Positions 45,139 to 54,639 of a DNA stretch of 64,000 nt are shown here, piece by piece (positions within the stretch are counted from its first letter, which is position 1; every line of letters starts with the position of its first letter). The stretch is from contig NZ_JAAIMM010000020.1 in assembly GCF_013300725.1 (NCBI RefSeq), positions 1 through 64,000 on the forward strand, written 5' to 3'. The position numbers and the translations under genes were made by a program. This DNA is from Allocoprococcus comes (lineage in GTDB: Bacteria; Bacillota; Clostridia; Lachnospirales; Lachnospiraceae). A model generated the notes under the pieces. That model was not told the origin of the DNA, ran no database searches, and saw only the letters and a list, made by a program, of their open reading frames with translations.

Positions 45139-46452
45139 TTACAGGGAAAGGGAATGAAGTTCCGTAAAGAATGAAGGATAAGATACATCTACACACTGAC
45201 CATCCTGGATTTCTGTATTTCCCTCGGCGGCAAGGGCTGCGATGGAAAAGGCCATTGCGATCCGGTGATCCAGATAACTGTTGATCTGTCCTCCATGAAC
45301 CGGATTACCGCCACGGATGATCATACCGTCGTCGGTTGGTGTTACATCAACGCCCATGGCAAGAAGTCCTTCTGTAGTTGTTTTGATACGGTCAGTCTCT
45401 TTGACCTTCAATTCGGCAGCATCCCTGATGATCGTAGTTCCTTCGGCGAAAGCAGCCATCACTGCAATCATCGGAATTTCATCGATCAGTGTCGGGATGA
45501 TTGCACCTTCTACGGTGGTTCCGTGAAGAGTGCTTGTACGTACAAGAAGATCGGCAGTTGGTTCACCACTGTCACAATTTTTATTTAAATAGGTAATGTC
45601 AGCCCCCATTGCCCTGCATACTTCAAGGATTCCGGCACGGGTCGGGTTAGTACCTACATTCTTTATCAGAAGTTCAGAATCCGGAACCAGAAGGGCAGCA
45701 GCGATGAAGTAAGCAGCAGAAGAAATATCTCCGGGAACCTGGATCTTCTGTCCGTATAATTCCTCACATGGGAGAATAGATGCAGTTGCACTGCCATCAG
45801 AATGTACCTCTGTCTGCACGTTTGCACCGAACCCATTCAGCATCAGTTCTGTATGATTACGGGAAAGAACAGGTTCTGTAACCTGGGTTAATCCGTCTGC
45901 ATAAAGTCCTGCCAGGAGTACGGAAGATTTAACCTGGGCAGAAGCTACTTTTGAGTGATAGTGGATTGCGTGCAGGGATGGATTCTGACCGGCAAGAAGA
46001 TGGCTGTTGATCAGAAGTGGTGCACACCCGTTCCCATTCTGGCTTAAAATATCAGCACCCATCATTCCAAGGGGTTCCATGATCCGCTTCATCGGGCGGG
46101 AGTTCAGGGAAGCATCGCCGGAAAGAGTGGTGGCAAATGGCTGACCGGAAAGAATACCGGAAATCAGTCTTGTGGTGGTTCCGCTGTTCCCTACATCTAA
46201 AACAGAAGAAGGTTCGGAAAGTCCGTGAAGACCTTTGCCGTGAACCAGGATACGCTCAGGTGTGTCTTCGATATCGATTCCCATGGCACGGAAACAGCCA
46301 ATGGTAGAGAGGCAGTCGGCACCGTGAAGAAAATGTGTGATCTCAGTAGTTCCTTTTGCCAGTGCACCGAACATAATGGAACGGTGGGAGATGGATTTAT
46401 CGCCGGGAACAGATACTTCCCCGCGAAGCTGTTTAACAGGTTGGATTTGCAT
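45139..46452 (-). CDS. aroA: 3-phosphoshikimate 1-carboxyvinyltransferase (EPSP synthase) AroA
   Basis: Transfers the enolpyruvyl group of PEP to shikimate-3-phosphate in aromatic amino acid synthesis. 437 residues. The start has VSVPGDKSISHRSIMFGALA, the PEP-binding block is LDVGNSGTTTRLISGIL, and the end has LDHRIAMAFSIAALAAEG. ATG at 46452 is preferred over 46470 because GAGAGG lies upstream of it. It follows tyrA on the minus strand after about 100 bases. Confidence 0.95.
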   Translation of the reverse strand: MQIQPVKQLRGEVSVPGDKSISHRSIMFGALAKGTTEITHFLHGADCLSTIGCFRAMGIDIEDTPERILVHGKGLHGLSEPSSVLDVGNSGTTTRLISGILSGQPFATTLSGDASLNSRPMKRIMEPLGMMGADILSQNGNGCAPLLINSHLLAGQNPSLHAIHYHSKVASAQVKSSVLLAGLYADGLTQVTEPVLSRNHTELMLNGFGANVQTEVHSDGSATASILPCEELYGQKIQVPGDISSAAYFIAAALLVPDSELLIKNVGTNPTRAGILEVCRAMGADITYLNKNCDSGEPTADLLVRTSTLHGTTVEGAIIPTLIDEIPMIAVMAAFAEGTTIIRDAAELKVKETDRIKTTTEGLLAMGVDVTPTDDGMIIRGGNPVHGGQINSYLDHRIAMAFSIAALAAEGNTEIQDGQCVDVSYPSFFTELHSLSL

Positions 46453-46553
46453 AATATAGTAACCTCTCATTCGTAAAAATTCTATTTTCAGACATTGTGG
46501 TCAATTTACACAAAGTCCTGAAAAGAGTTTTTTGACTGTCTTGCATTTAATTA

Positions 46554-47651
46554 TTAACGCTCATAAACAATATAACGATGCTTCTGCAAAAGGGCTACTG
46601 CCTTCTCGCAGGAGATGCTGTCGTAGAATTCGATGCGGAGTACGCCTTCTTCAAATTCACGGTTGTGGACGATTCCGATGTTCTTAATGCTGAGTGCATT
46701 AGAAGCGAGGATGGTCGCGATGGTGGCGATCACACCGGCTTCATCCGGAATGTCACAGTAGATTTCGAATGCACGCTTGATCGGACCGGCAGAACCGTTT
46801 GGCATGGAATTGCGGTAGTTCCGGGAATGGTCGAACATGTCGTAGATTCCCTGGGAGTCGCCGGCATCAACCAGCTTTTTCGCTTCATTTAATGTTTCGA
46901 TATAATCTCCAAGGATCTGGGAAATATTACTCTGATTCTGTGCACAGATATGTTCCCACATGGTCGGTGAAGAAGAGGCGATTCGCGTAATGTCCTTGAA
47001 TCCGCCGGCGGCGAGGGTTTTCATCAGCTCATCCTTAGTGTCGGTGTCTCTGACAAAGTTGACCAGACTTGCGGCAATGATATGTGGCAGGTGGCTGATC
47101 GTGCCGGTGACGATGTCGTGTTCATGATAATCCAGTACGATCGGAAGTGCACGCAAGGATTCTACGAAGGATGCGTATGCATCAACCTTTTTCTTCGCTA
47201 CTTTGGCGGAAGGGGTGAGAACAAAGTAGGCGTTCTCGATCAGGATTGGTTTGGAATTGGCAAAACCACTCTTTTCGGAACCGGCCATCGGGTGTCCTCC
47301 GATAAAGTAATCCTCCAGTCCCAGCCGGATGATTTCGTCATGGATCGGAGTCTTGACACTTCCAACGTCGGTCAGGATCATATCATCATGCAGGTAAGGC
47401 ATCATCTGCTTTAAATATGCAGTATTGAAAGCAACCGGAGCACATAAGAAGATGTAGTTGCAGCCGCGGAAATTATCATCGATCGAGGTACAGGCCACAT
47501 TGATGATGGATTCCTGTGTGGCAAGTGCCAGAGTTTCTCTATTCTTGTCGAAAGCGACAATCTCATAATCCGGATAATATCGCCGGATCGCCTTTGCAAT
47601 AGAGCCCCCAATGAGTCCGAGTCCGATAAATCCGATTTTTTTCTGTTTCAT
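46554..47651 (-). CDS. tyrA: Prephenate dehydrogenase TyrA with C-terminal ACT domain
   Basis: NAD(P)-dependent oxidative decarboxylation of prephenate toward tyrosine. 365 residues. The Rossmann loop is GFIGLGLIGGSIAKAIRR, and the catalytic His block is DYFIGGHPMAGSEKSGF with SHLPHIIAASLV. The C-terminal ACT domain (about 295-365: YCDIPDEAGVIATIATIL) suggests feedback control by an amino acid. It leads a tyrA-aroA unit divergent from the EF-G-like gene. Confidence 0.94.
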   Translation of the reverse strand: MKQKKIGFIGLGLIGGSIAKAIRRYYPDYEIVAFDKNRETLALATQESIINVACTSIDDNFRGCNYIFLCAPVAFNTAYLKQMMPYLHDDMILTDVGSVKTPIHDEIIRLGLEDYFIGGHPMAGSEKSGFANSKPILIENAYFVLTPSAKVAKKKVDAYASFVESLRALPIVLDYHEHDIVTGTISHLPHIIAASLVNFVRDTDTKDELMKTLAAGGFKDITRIASSSPTMWEHICAQNQSNISQILGDYIETLNEAKKLVDAGDSQGIYDMFDHSRNYRNSMPNGSAGPIKRAFEIYCDIPDEAGVIATIATILASNALSIKNIGIVHNREFEEGVLRIEFYDSISCEKAVALLQKHRYIVYER

Positions 47652-47770
47652 AATCTTTCGTCCTTTCGTGATAGTCTACCTTTCATAATATAGGAAAACA
47701 GGCTATCTGTCAATAAAGCAATACTTTAAAGTGTAAAAGTGAAAGTTTTTGTTGAAATTCTATAAAATAG

Positions 47771-47799
47771 TTGTGTTTTTATAGAAAGTTTAGTACAAT
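47771..47799 (+). promoter_or_regulatory. Promoter of the EF-G-like gene
   Basis: TTGTGT (47771-47776), a 17-base spacer and TACAAT (47794-47799). The expected transcript start near 47806 supports translation from ATG at 47836, which has AAGGAGG 9 bases upstream, rather than from 47806. Confidence 0.6.
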
Positions 47800-47835
47800 A
47801 TACCCATGAGAAACTTTAACAAGGAGGCAGCAAGC

Positions 47836-49911
47836 ATGAAGGTTTACAGAACGGATGAAATTAGAAACGTGGTCCTTTTAGGACATGGGGGAAGCGGAAA
47901 GACCAGTCTGGCAGAAGCGATGGCTTATGTATCTGGAGCAACAAATCGTATGGGATCTGTTGAGAACGGCAATACGATCAGTGATTTTGATAAAGAAGAA
48001 CAGAAACGTAAATTCTCACTTAGCACAAGTCTGATTCCGATTGAATGGGAAAAAGCAAAGATCAATATCCTTGATACACCTGGATATTTTGATTTTGTCG
48101 GAGAAGTGGAAGAAGCAGTCAGCGCAGCCGATGCAGCTGTTATCGTTGTTTCCGGAAAAGCCGGTGTGCAGGTAGGAACCGAGAAAGCATGGGAGCTCTG
48201 TGATAAGTATAATCTTCCGCGTATGATCTATGTTACTGAGATGGATGTGGATGATGCCAGCTTCCGTCAGGTCGTTGAAGATCTGACCGCAAGATACGGT
48301 AAAGTGATCGCACCACATTTCCAGCCGATCCGTGAGAACGAGAAATTAGTAGGTTATGTCAACGTTATCAAGAATGCAGGTAGAAGATACACCGGACTTG
48401 GACAGAGAGAAGAGTGCGAGATTCCGGATTATTGTCTGCCGAATCTGCAGATTTACAGAGAGAAGCTTCTTGAAGCAGTGGCAGAGACCAGTGAAGCATT
48501 TATGGAACGTTATTTTGAGGGAGATGAATTCTCGGTTGAAGAGATCCGCTCTGCCATGAGAACAGAAGTTATGGACGGAGATATCGTTCCGGTAGCAATG
48601 GGATCCAATGTTCAGGCACAGGGTGTTGCAAACTTACTGTCTGATATCGTAAGATTTTTCCCAAGTCCGGAATATCGCGAATGCGTAGGTATCAACCGTA
48701 AGACCAATGAGATCTTTGAAGCACATCATGATTTTGCAGCCGCAAAGACCGCATATGTATTCAAGACCATGGTAGATCCGTTTATCGGAAAATATTCCTT
48801 CGTAAAAGTATGCTCCGGTGTATTAAAGGGAGATGATGTCCTTTACAATCCGGAGTCGGATGCAGAAGCAAAGATCGGTAAGATATACACCTTATCCGGC
48901 AACAAACCGGTAGAAGTTCCGGAACTGTTTGCAGGTGATATCGGAGCGATTGCAAAACTGACAAGTACAAAGACAGGGGATACCCTTTCAACAAGAAATA
49001 CACCGGTATCTTATGGAAGGACCGAATACTCCAAACCGTATACATATATGAAGTATGTAGTGAATAACAAAGGTGATGAGGACAAGGTATCACAGGCTCT
49101 TGCGAAGATGATGGCAGAGGATGTGACACTGAAAGTGGTAAATGACAGTGAGAATCGCCAGTCACTGATTTATGGAATGGGCGACCAGCATCTGGAAGTG
49201 ACAGCAAGCAAGCTGGCAGAGCGTTACAAAGTCGGAATCAGACTGGAGACACCAAAAGTTGCGTTCCGTGAGACGATCCGCAAGAACTCAGATGTAGATA
49301 CCAAGTATAAGAAACAGTCCGGAGGACATGGACAGTATGGACATGTTAAGATGCGTTTTGAACCATCCGGAGATCTGGATACACCGTATGTATTCCAGGA
49401 AGAAGTAGTCGGAGGTGCTGTTCCGAAGAACTACTTCCCGGCGGTTGAAAAAGGATTGCAGGAATCTGTATTAAAAGGACCTCTTGCCGGATATCCGGTA
49501 GTTGGTGTGAAAGCAACCCTGTATGATGGATCTTACCATCCGGTAGATTCTTCTGAAATGGCATTTAAGACTGCGACGATCCAGGCATTTAAGAAAGGAT
49601 TTATGGAAGCAGGACCGGTTCTTCTTGAACCGATCGCATCTGTGAAAGTAACTGTTCCGGATGATTATACCGGAGACGTTATGGGAGATCTGAACAAGAG
49701 ACGTGGGCGTGTTCTTGGAATGAATCCACAGTCAAGCGGATATCAGGTAATTGAAGCGGATGTACCGATGACAGGCATGTTTGGATATTGCACAACACTT
49801 CGTTCTATGACAGGCGGACGAGGAAGTTATTCATATGAATTTGCCCGTTATGAACAGGCTCCGGCAGATGTACAGGAAAAAGAAATTGAAAAGCGTGCAG
49901 CCGAAGAATAA
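47836..49911 (+). CDS. Elongation factor G-like translational GTPase
   Basis: EF-G paralogue of 691 residues. The P-loop is GHGGSGKTSLAEAM (canonical EF-G has AHIDAGKTT), and the G3 motif is DTPGYFDF. The G4 position reads VTEMD instead of NKxD. Domains II to V follow, including GGHGQYGHVKMRFEP and a C-terminal GYCTTLRSMTGGRGSYSYEF, so all five domains seem present. The altered G1 and G4 motifs separate it from housekeeping EF-G, which is normally encoded with rpsL/rpsG/tuf. A role in ribosome rescue, recycling or stress is possible but not shown. The gene is monocistronic. Confidence 0.9.
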   Translation: MKVYRTDEIRNVVLLGHGGSGKTSLAEAMAYVSGATNRMGSVENGNTISDFDKEEQKRKFSLSTSLIPIEWEKAKINILDTPGYFDFVGEVEEAVSAADAAVIVVSGKAGVQVGTEKAWELCDKYNLPRMIYVTEMDVDDASFRQVVEDLTARYGKVIAPHFQPIRENEKLVGYVNVIKNAGRRYTGLGQREECEIPDYCLPNLQIYREKLLEAVAETSEAFMERYFEGDEFSVEEIRSAMRTEVMDGDIVPVAMGSNVQAQGVANLLSDIVRFFPSPEYRECVGINRKTNEIFEAHHDFAAAKTAYVFKTMVDPFIGKYSFVKVCSGVLKGDDVLYNPESDAEAKIGKIYTLSGNKPVEVPELFAGDIGAIAKLTSTKTGDTLSTRNTPVSYGRTEYSKPYTYMKYVVNNKGDEDKVSQALAKMMAEDVTLKVVNDSENRQSLIYGMGDQHLEVTASKLAERYKVGIRLETPKVAFRETIRKNSDVDTKYKKQSGGHGQYGHVKMRFEPSGDLDTPYVFQEEVVGGAVPKNYFPAVEKGLQESVLKGPLAGYPVVGVKATLYDGSYHPVDSSEMAFKTATIQAFKKGFMEAGPVLLEPIASVKVTVPDDYTGDVMGDLNKRRGRVLGMNPQSSGYQVIEADVPMTGMFGYCTTLRSMTGGRGSYSYEFARYEQAPADVQEKEIEKRAAEE

Positions 49912-49921
49912 GAATAAGGAA

Positions 49922-49947
49922 AAGCCGGGAGAAAATCCCGGTTTTTT
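49922..49947 (+). terminator. Rho-independent terminator after the EF-G-like gene
   Basis: CCGGGA (49925-49930) pairs with TCCCGG (49936-49941), followed by six T residues. Confidence 0.85.
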
Positions 49948-49953
49948 CTATTG

Positions 49954-50047
49954 TACTTTCGTACTAAAAGTGGTATACATATTATGATGGTGACAGCTTC
50001 GGCTGTCCCATTGGTATTTTATACAATTTTAGTATTAAAAGTTTAGT
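49954..50047. repeat. Long imperfect inverted repeat (MITE-like) upstream of trkA
   Basis: The centre GACAGC-TTCG-GCTGTC (49992-50007) is flanked by ATGG/CCAT, GTATA/TATAC (49973-49977 with 50020-50024) and TACTAAAA/TTTTAGTA (49962-49969 with 50027-50034). Weaker pairing extends to about 49954 and 50047. It has no coding capacity and fills the 160-base gap between the terminator and trkA. Confidence 0.6.
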
Positions 50048-50076
50048 ATTAAGAGAAAAAGTAGAGGAAAAGAAAA

Positions 50077-51438
50077 ATGAAAATTGTAATTATTGGGGAC
50101 GGGAAGGTTGGTCATAAACTGACCATACAGTTATCCGAAGAAAATTACGATGTGGTTTTGATCGACCAGAATGAGGGAAAATTAAAAGAAGCACTGAATC
50201 AGCTTGACATTCTCTGCATTACCGGAGATGGCGCAGATGCGAAAGTGCAGAAAGAAGCAGGAGTGCCGGGCGCTGATCTTGTTGTGGCATGTGCATCGAC
50301 AGACGAACTGAATATGCTGAGCTGCCTGCTCGCAAAGAGACTTGGGGCAAAACACACGATCGCCCGTGTAAGGAATCCGATCTATTATCAGCAGATCGAT
50401 CTTTTGAAAGAGGATTTAAGACTGAGTATGGCTGTCAACCCTGAACTTGCGGCAGCATTTGAGATTTCCAGATCGATCCTTCTTCCGGATACTGCGAAGG
50501 TAGAGACTTTTATGAAGGGAAAAGTCGAGATGGTAGAATTCATTGTCAAAGAAAGAAGCCATCTGGGCGGAGTATCGCTTGCCGAGCTTTACCGCAAGTT
50601 CCAGATCAAAGTTCTGGTATGTGCTGTAAGACGTGGATCGGAAGTGATCATCCCGAATGGTGATTTTGTCATCCATGATGGAGACCGGCTTCATATCGTT
50701 GCATCCCACAAATATATTGAAGAATTTTTCCATCTGATCGGAAAGCGGAAAGAGCCGAAGAATATTCTGATCTGTGGTGGTGGAAAAGTCGGATATTATC
50801 TGGCAAAACAGCTTTTAGGACTTGGTATGCAGGTGAAGATCATTGAGCAGGACTGGAAGAAATGCGAAGATCTCTGCGATCAGCTTCCGAAAGCGACGAT
50901 CATTTGTGGGAATGCTGCAGACCATGATCTTCTGATCGAAGAAGGAATTGAACAGGCAGATGCCCTGGTCAGCCTGACCGGTATGGATGAGGAGAATATT
51001 ATCCTTGCACTTTTTGCAAAGACAAAAGGTGTGGACAAAATCGTGGCAAAGGTCAACGAAGACGGACGTGCCCAGCTTGTCGAGGAACTTGGAATCGATC
51101 TGATCGTATCGGCAAAGACTGCAACAGCAGATGCGATCATGAGTTATGTGCGTGCTCGCCAGAATTCTCTCAAGAATGTCAATGTTGAATCTATGTATCA
51201 GCTGGTTGGCGGAAGAGTAGAAGCACTGGAATTTATTATCAAAGAAAAAACAGAATATACAGATATCCCGTTTAAGGATCTGGAACTGAAGCCGAACAAT
51301 CTGATCGCATGTATCGGAAGAAAACGGCAGATCATTATTCCGGACGGGGATGAATCCATTCAGGTGGGCGACAGTGTTGTAATCGTTACAACCCAGAAGA
51401 AGGTTCAGGATATCACAGATATTCTGGCTGAGCAATAG
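50077..51438 (+). CDS. trkA: Trk potassium uptake regulatory subunit TrkA
   Basis: Cytoplasmic nucleotide-binding subunit that gates TrkH. 453 residues with two RCK units, each a Rossmann NAD-binding part plus TrkA_C. The first begins MKIVIIGDGKVGHKLTIQL with LIDQNEGKL. The second begins near 228 with NILICGGGKVGYYLAKQLL. Acidic residues end the second strand (IIEQDW). It lies 12 bases upstream of trkH, so both are co-expressed. Confidence 0.95.
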   Translation: MKIVIIGDGKVGHKLTIQLSEENYDVVLIDQNEGKLKEALNQLDILCITGDGADAKVQKEAGVPGADLVVACASTDELNMLSCLLAKRLGAKHTIARVRNPIYYQQIDLLKEDLRLSMAVNPELAAAFEISRSILLPDTAKVETFMKGKVEMVEFIVKERSHLGGVSLAELYRKFQIKVLVCAVRRGSEVIIPNGDFVIHDGDRLHIVASHKYIEEFFHLIGKRKEPKNILICGGGKVGYYLAKQLLGLGMQVKIIEQDWKKCEDLCDQLPKATIICGNAADHDLLIEEGIEQADALVSLTGMDEENIILALFAKTKGVDKIVAKVNEDGRAQLVEELGIDLIVSAKTATADAIMSYVRARQNSLKNVNVESMYQLVGGRVEALEFIIKEKTEYTDIPFKDLELKPNNLIACIGRKRQIIIPDGDESIQVGDSVVIVTTQKKVQDITDILAEQ

Positions 51439-51450
51439 GGGTGAAAAGAA

Positions 51451-52896
51451 ATGAATGTGAAAATGATACGCTATATCATCAGCAAGATGATGGGAGCAGA
51501 GGGACTGCTGATGCTGCTTCCAATGATGGTTGGCATTATTTATGGCGAGCATACATCGGTTTATTTTCTGATTACAGCTGCAATCCTGACGGCAATTTAT
51601 CTGCTGTTTGGCAGAAAATGCCCGGAGAACATGACGATTTATGCCAAAGATGGCCTGATCATTGTTGCAACGGCCTGGATTTTCTGGTCACTTGCAGGTG
51701 CACTTCCATTTGTACTCAGTAAAAGTATTCCAAGCTATGTGGATGCTTTGTTTGAAACAGTATCTGGATTTACGACGACAGGTTCTACGATCCTGACTGA
51801 GATTGAAGGACTTCCGAAAGGAATTCTTTTCTGGCGTTCCCTGACACACTGGGTTGGTGGAATGGGAGTGCTGGTATTTGTTATGGTACTTACCTCTCTG
51901 GATGAGAAGAATTCCATGCATCTGATGCGTGCGGAAGTTCCGGGACCAGAGGCGGATAAACTGGTTCCAAAGGCAAGAGGAACCGCAAGGATCCTGTATG
52001 GAATGTATTTTGCACTGACTGCAATTGAGGTAGTTTTTCTTCTGGCAGGAGGGATGAACCTGTTTGATGCAGTGACACATGCATTCAGTACTGCCGGTAC
52101 CGGAGGATTTTCCAGCTACAATGCAAGTGTGGCACACTTCAACAGTGCCTATATTGATGGTGTGATCACCGTATTTATGATCCTGTTTGGTATCAATTTT
52201 AACCTGTATTTCTTTCTGCTTCTGAAAGATTTTAAGAGTGTATTTAAGAATGAGGAGCTGCGGGCTTACCTGGGAATCATTGCAGGAGCAACCGTTGTGA
52301 TCACCTGCAATATCGCCGGAGGTTATCATTCCCTTTTAAAGGCATTCCGCTATGCAGTGTTCCAGGTGGCATCCGTGATCACGACAACTGGATTTGTGAC
52401 GGCAGATTTCAACAAGTGGCCGGAACTTTCCAAATGTGTTCTGCTTCTTGTGATGGTAATCGGTGCTTCTGCCGGTTCAACAGGCGGTGGTATCAAAGTA
52501 TCAAGACTTCTGATCCTGGCAAAAAGCATCCGGCGGGAGCTGAAAACTATGATCCATCCGAAAGCAGTCAATATCGTAAAAGTAAATGGGAAAAAAGTGA
52601 AAGAAGAGACGATGCGGGGGGTATATGTGTACTTTATTGCGTATATACTAATCCTGATCGTATCCGTGCTTCTGATCTCGATCAATAACTTTGATTTTAC
52701 TACTTCATTTACCGGAGTGCTTACTACAATTAATAATGTAGGACCGGGACTGAATCTGGTAGGACCTGTGGAAAATTTTGCGAAGTTCTCAGACTTCTCG
52801 AAGATCGTGTTCTGTGTGGATATGCTGATCGGACGACTGGAGATCTTCCCGTTCCTGATGCTGTTCTCACCGTCACTTTGGAGTAGAAAATTCTAA
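51451..52896 (+). CDS. trkH: Trk potassium transporter channel subunit TrkH
   Basis: Integral membrane K+ uptake subunit, 481 residues with about ten spans. Four pore-type repeats can be seen, for example ETVSGFTTTGSTIL, HAFSTAGTGGFSSYN, ASVITTTGFVTADFNKWP and TTINNVGPGLNLVGP. Each has the conserved Gly in the filter. HWVGGMGVLVFVMVL and GASAGSTGGGIKVSRLLIL are also conserved. It pairs with the upstream TrkA. Confidence 0.95.
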   Translation: MNVKMIRYIISKMMGAEGLLMLLPMMVGIIYGEHTSVYFLITAAILTAIYLLFGRKCPENMTIYAKDGLIIVATAWIFWSLAGALPFVLSKSIPSYVDALFETVSGFTTTGSTILTEIEGLPKGILFWRSLTHWVGGMGVLVFVMVLTSLDEKNSMHLMRAEVPGPEADKLVPKARGTARILYGMYFALTAIEVVFLLAGGMNLFDAVTHAFSTAGTGGFSSYNASVAHFNSAYIDGVITVFMILFGINFNLYFFLLLKDFKSVFKNEELRAYLGIIAGATVVITCNIAGGYHSLLKAFRYAVFQVASVITTTGFVTADFNKWPELSKCVLLLVMVIGASAGSTGGGIKVSRLLILAKSIRRELKTMIHPKAVNIVKVNGKKVKEETMRGVYVYFIAYILILIVSVLLISINNFDFTTSFTGVLTTINNVGPGLNLVGPVENFAKFSDFSKIVFCVDMLIGRLEIFPFLMLFSPSLWSRKF

Positions 52897-52935
52897 GACA
52901 GCTTTGGATAGGCAAAACGATGAAAAGGAGAATTT

Positions 52936-54546
52936 ATGAAAAAGAAAAATATAGCGATCAGTTTTCTGCTGCTTTTAGTGGCAGCAGGAATCTGGTATTA
53001 TGTATCACTGCCGGCTTTTAATATCCATTCTTCCGGAGTGTGGTATTTTGTGCTGGTTCTGGTACTTGCGGTCGGTCTTGTGTTTGCAGGAAAAAAAGGC
53101 TTGCGATACGGAGTGATTGATCTGAAGGAGATGAAAGAATCCAAAGGTTTCAAATGGTGTTTCCGTCTTTTTATCCTTTTAGTAGTGATTTATCTGGCCG
53201 GAACCATTCTTTCTTCACCGATTGTAAATGCGAAGAAATATCAGCAGCTTCTGAAGGTAGAAGAGGGCGAATTCACAAAAGATATCGAGGAGCTTTCCTT
53301 TGACCAGATTCCGCTTCTGGATAAGGAGTCTGCGCAGCTTTTAGGAGACCGGAAGATGGGAAGCATGTCAGATATGGTATCCCAGTTTGAGGTGGACGAT
53401 ATCTACAGTCAGATCAACTACAAGGATCGTCCGGTCCGTGTGTCACCTTTGAAATATGCGAATCTGATCAAATGGTTTACCAATCGGAAAGATGGACTTC
53501 CTGCATATATCCGTATCGATATGGCAAGTCAGACAACGGAGATGGTAAAGCTGGAGCAGGGAATGAAGTATTCGACAAGCGAGCATTTTGGAAGAAATAT
53601 TTACCGTCATCTTCGTTTTGCGCATCCGACATATATTTACGGAGACCTTAGTTTTGAAATTGATGATAATGGTGTTCCATACTGGGTAGCACCGGTCAAA
53701 AAGTATAATATCGGTCTTTTCGGAGGAGAAACGGTAGGGCATGTGGTGCTCTGCAATGCGATCACCGGAGAAATGCAGGACTACAGGATCGATGAAGTCC
53801 CGGAATGGATCGACCGAGCCTATTCGGCAGATCTTCTGGTACAGCTTTATGATTATTATGGCACGTTAAAGCATGGGTATTTTAACAGTGTACTCAGCCA
53901 GAAAGATTGTCTGAAGACAACAAACGGATACAATTATCTGGCAATTGATGATGATGTATGGGTGTACACGGGAGTAACTTCTGTAAACAGTGACCAGTCC
54001 AATGTGGGATTTGTTCTGATGAACCAGAGAACCATGGAGACAAAGTATTATCCGGTGGCAGGTGCGATTGAGGATTCTGCGATGGCATCGGCAGAAGGAC
54101 AGGTACAGAACCTGAAGTATCGGGCGACTTTCCCGCTGCTGCTTAACATTTCCGGGGAGCCGACTTACTTTATGGCACTTAAGGATGATGCAGGACTTGT
54201 GAAAAAGTATGCAATGGTCAATGTCCAGAAGTACCAGGTTGTTGCGATCGGGGATACGGTAAGTGCATGTGAAGAATCCTACAATAATCTGCTTCTTACC
54301 AATGGAATTAAGGAAAAAGAAGAAGTGAAGATGGATACCGGCACGATCGAAGGAAAGATCACGAAAATCGCCCAGGGCGTTATAGATGGAGATTCTCATT
54401 ACTACATTATGCTGGAAGGATCAGATGAGATTTTTGATGTATCGGTAGTCGATTTTATTGAGATCATCAAGTACAATGTGGGAGATGATGTAAAACTGGA
54501 GTATGCAAAAGGGGATAAGGCAAATACGGTTTTGTCTTTGAAATAG
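52936..54546 (+). CDS. Conserved membrane protein of unknown function
   Basis: 536 residues. Three hydrophobic segments lie in the first 100 residues (ISFLLLLVAAGIWYYVSL, WYFVLVLVLAVGLVFAG and LFILLVVIYLAGTIL), followed by a large soluble part, probably outside. Repeated WxxP/Tyr-rich motifs such as DGLPAYIRIDMASQTTEMVK and YLAIDDDVWVYTGVTSVN are seen. The last 75 residues (GTIEGKITKIAQGVIDGDSH and onward) look like a small OB-type beta barrel. I do not recognise the family. It lies 39 bases after trkH and may be part of the same transcript, but a link to potassium transport is only positional. Confidence 0.8.
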   Translation: MKKKNIAISFLLLLVAAGIWYYVSLPAFNIHSSGVWYFVLVLVLAVGLVFAGKKGLRYGVIDLKEMKESKGFKWCFRLFILLVVIYLAGTILSSPIVNAKKYQQLLKVEEGEFTKDIEELSFDQIPLLDKESAQLLGDRKMGSMSDMVSQFEVDDIYSQINYKDRPVRVSPLKYANLIKWFTNRKDGLPAYIRIDMASQTTEMVKLEQGMKYSTSEHFGRNIYRHLRFAHPTYIYGDLSFEIDDNGVPYWVAPVKKYNIGLFGGETVGHVVLCNAITGEMQDYRIDEVPEWIDRAYSADLLVQLYDYYGTLKHGYFNSVLSQKDCLKTTNGYNYLAIDDDVWVYTGVTSVNSDQSNVGFVLMNQRTMETKYYPVAGAIEDSAMASAEGQVQNLKYRATFPLLLNISGEPTYFMALKDDAGLVKKYAMVNVQKYQVVAIGDTVSACEESYNNLLLTNGIKEKEEVKMDTGTIEGKITKIAQGVIDGDSHYYIMLEGSDEIFDVSVVDFIEIIKYNVGDDVKLEYAKGDKANTVLSLK

Positions 54547-54580
54547 CATAGAATGTGCTTAGTCACATTTGGAAAACCAT

Positions 54581-54625
54581 AAAAGGAGGGATGAAGATTT
54601 ACAGAAAATCTTCATCCCTCCTTTT
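54581..54625. terminator. Bidirectional terminator
   Basis: A perfect 20-bp stem (54581-54600 with 54606-54625) with a 5-base loop lies between converging genes. The ends are AAAA and TTTT. Confidence 0.9.
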
Positions 54626-54639
54626 GGATAATGTCTATC

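Noticed and set aside
49973-50024. Possible known riboswitch upstream of trkA (for example a K+ or ydaO-type element)
   Set aside because: The palindrome lacks the conserved cores of ydaO/c-di-AMP or potassium riboswitches that I know; it is reported as an inverted repeat instead.
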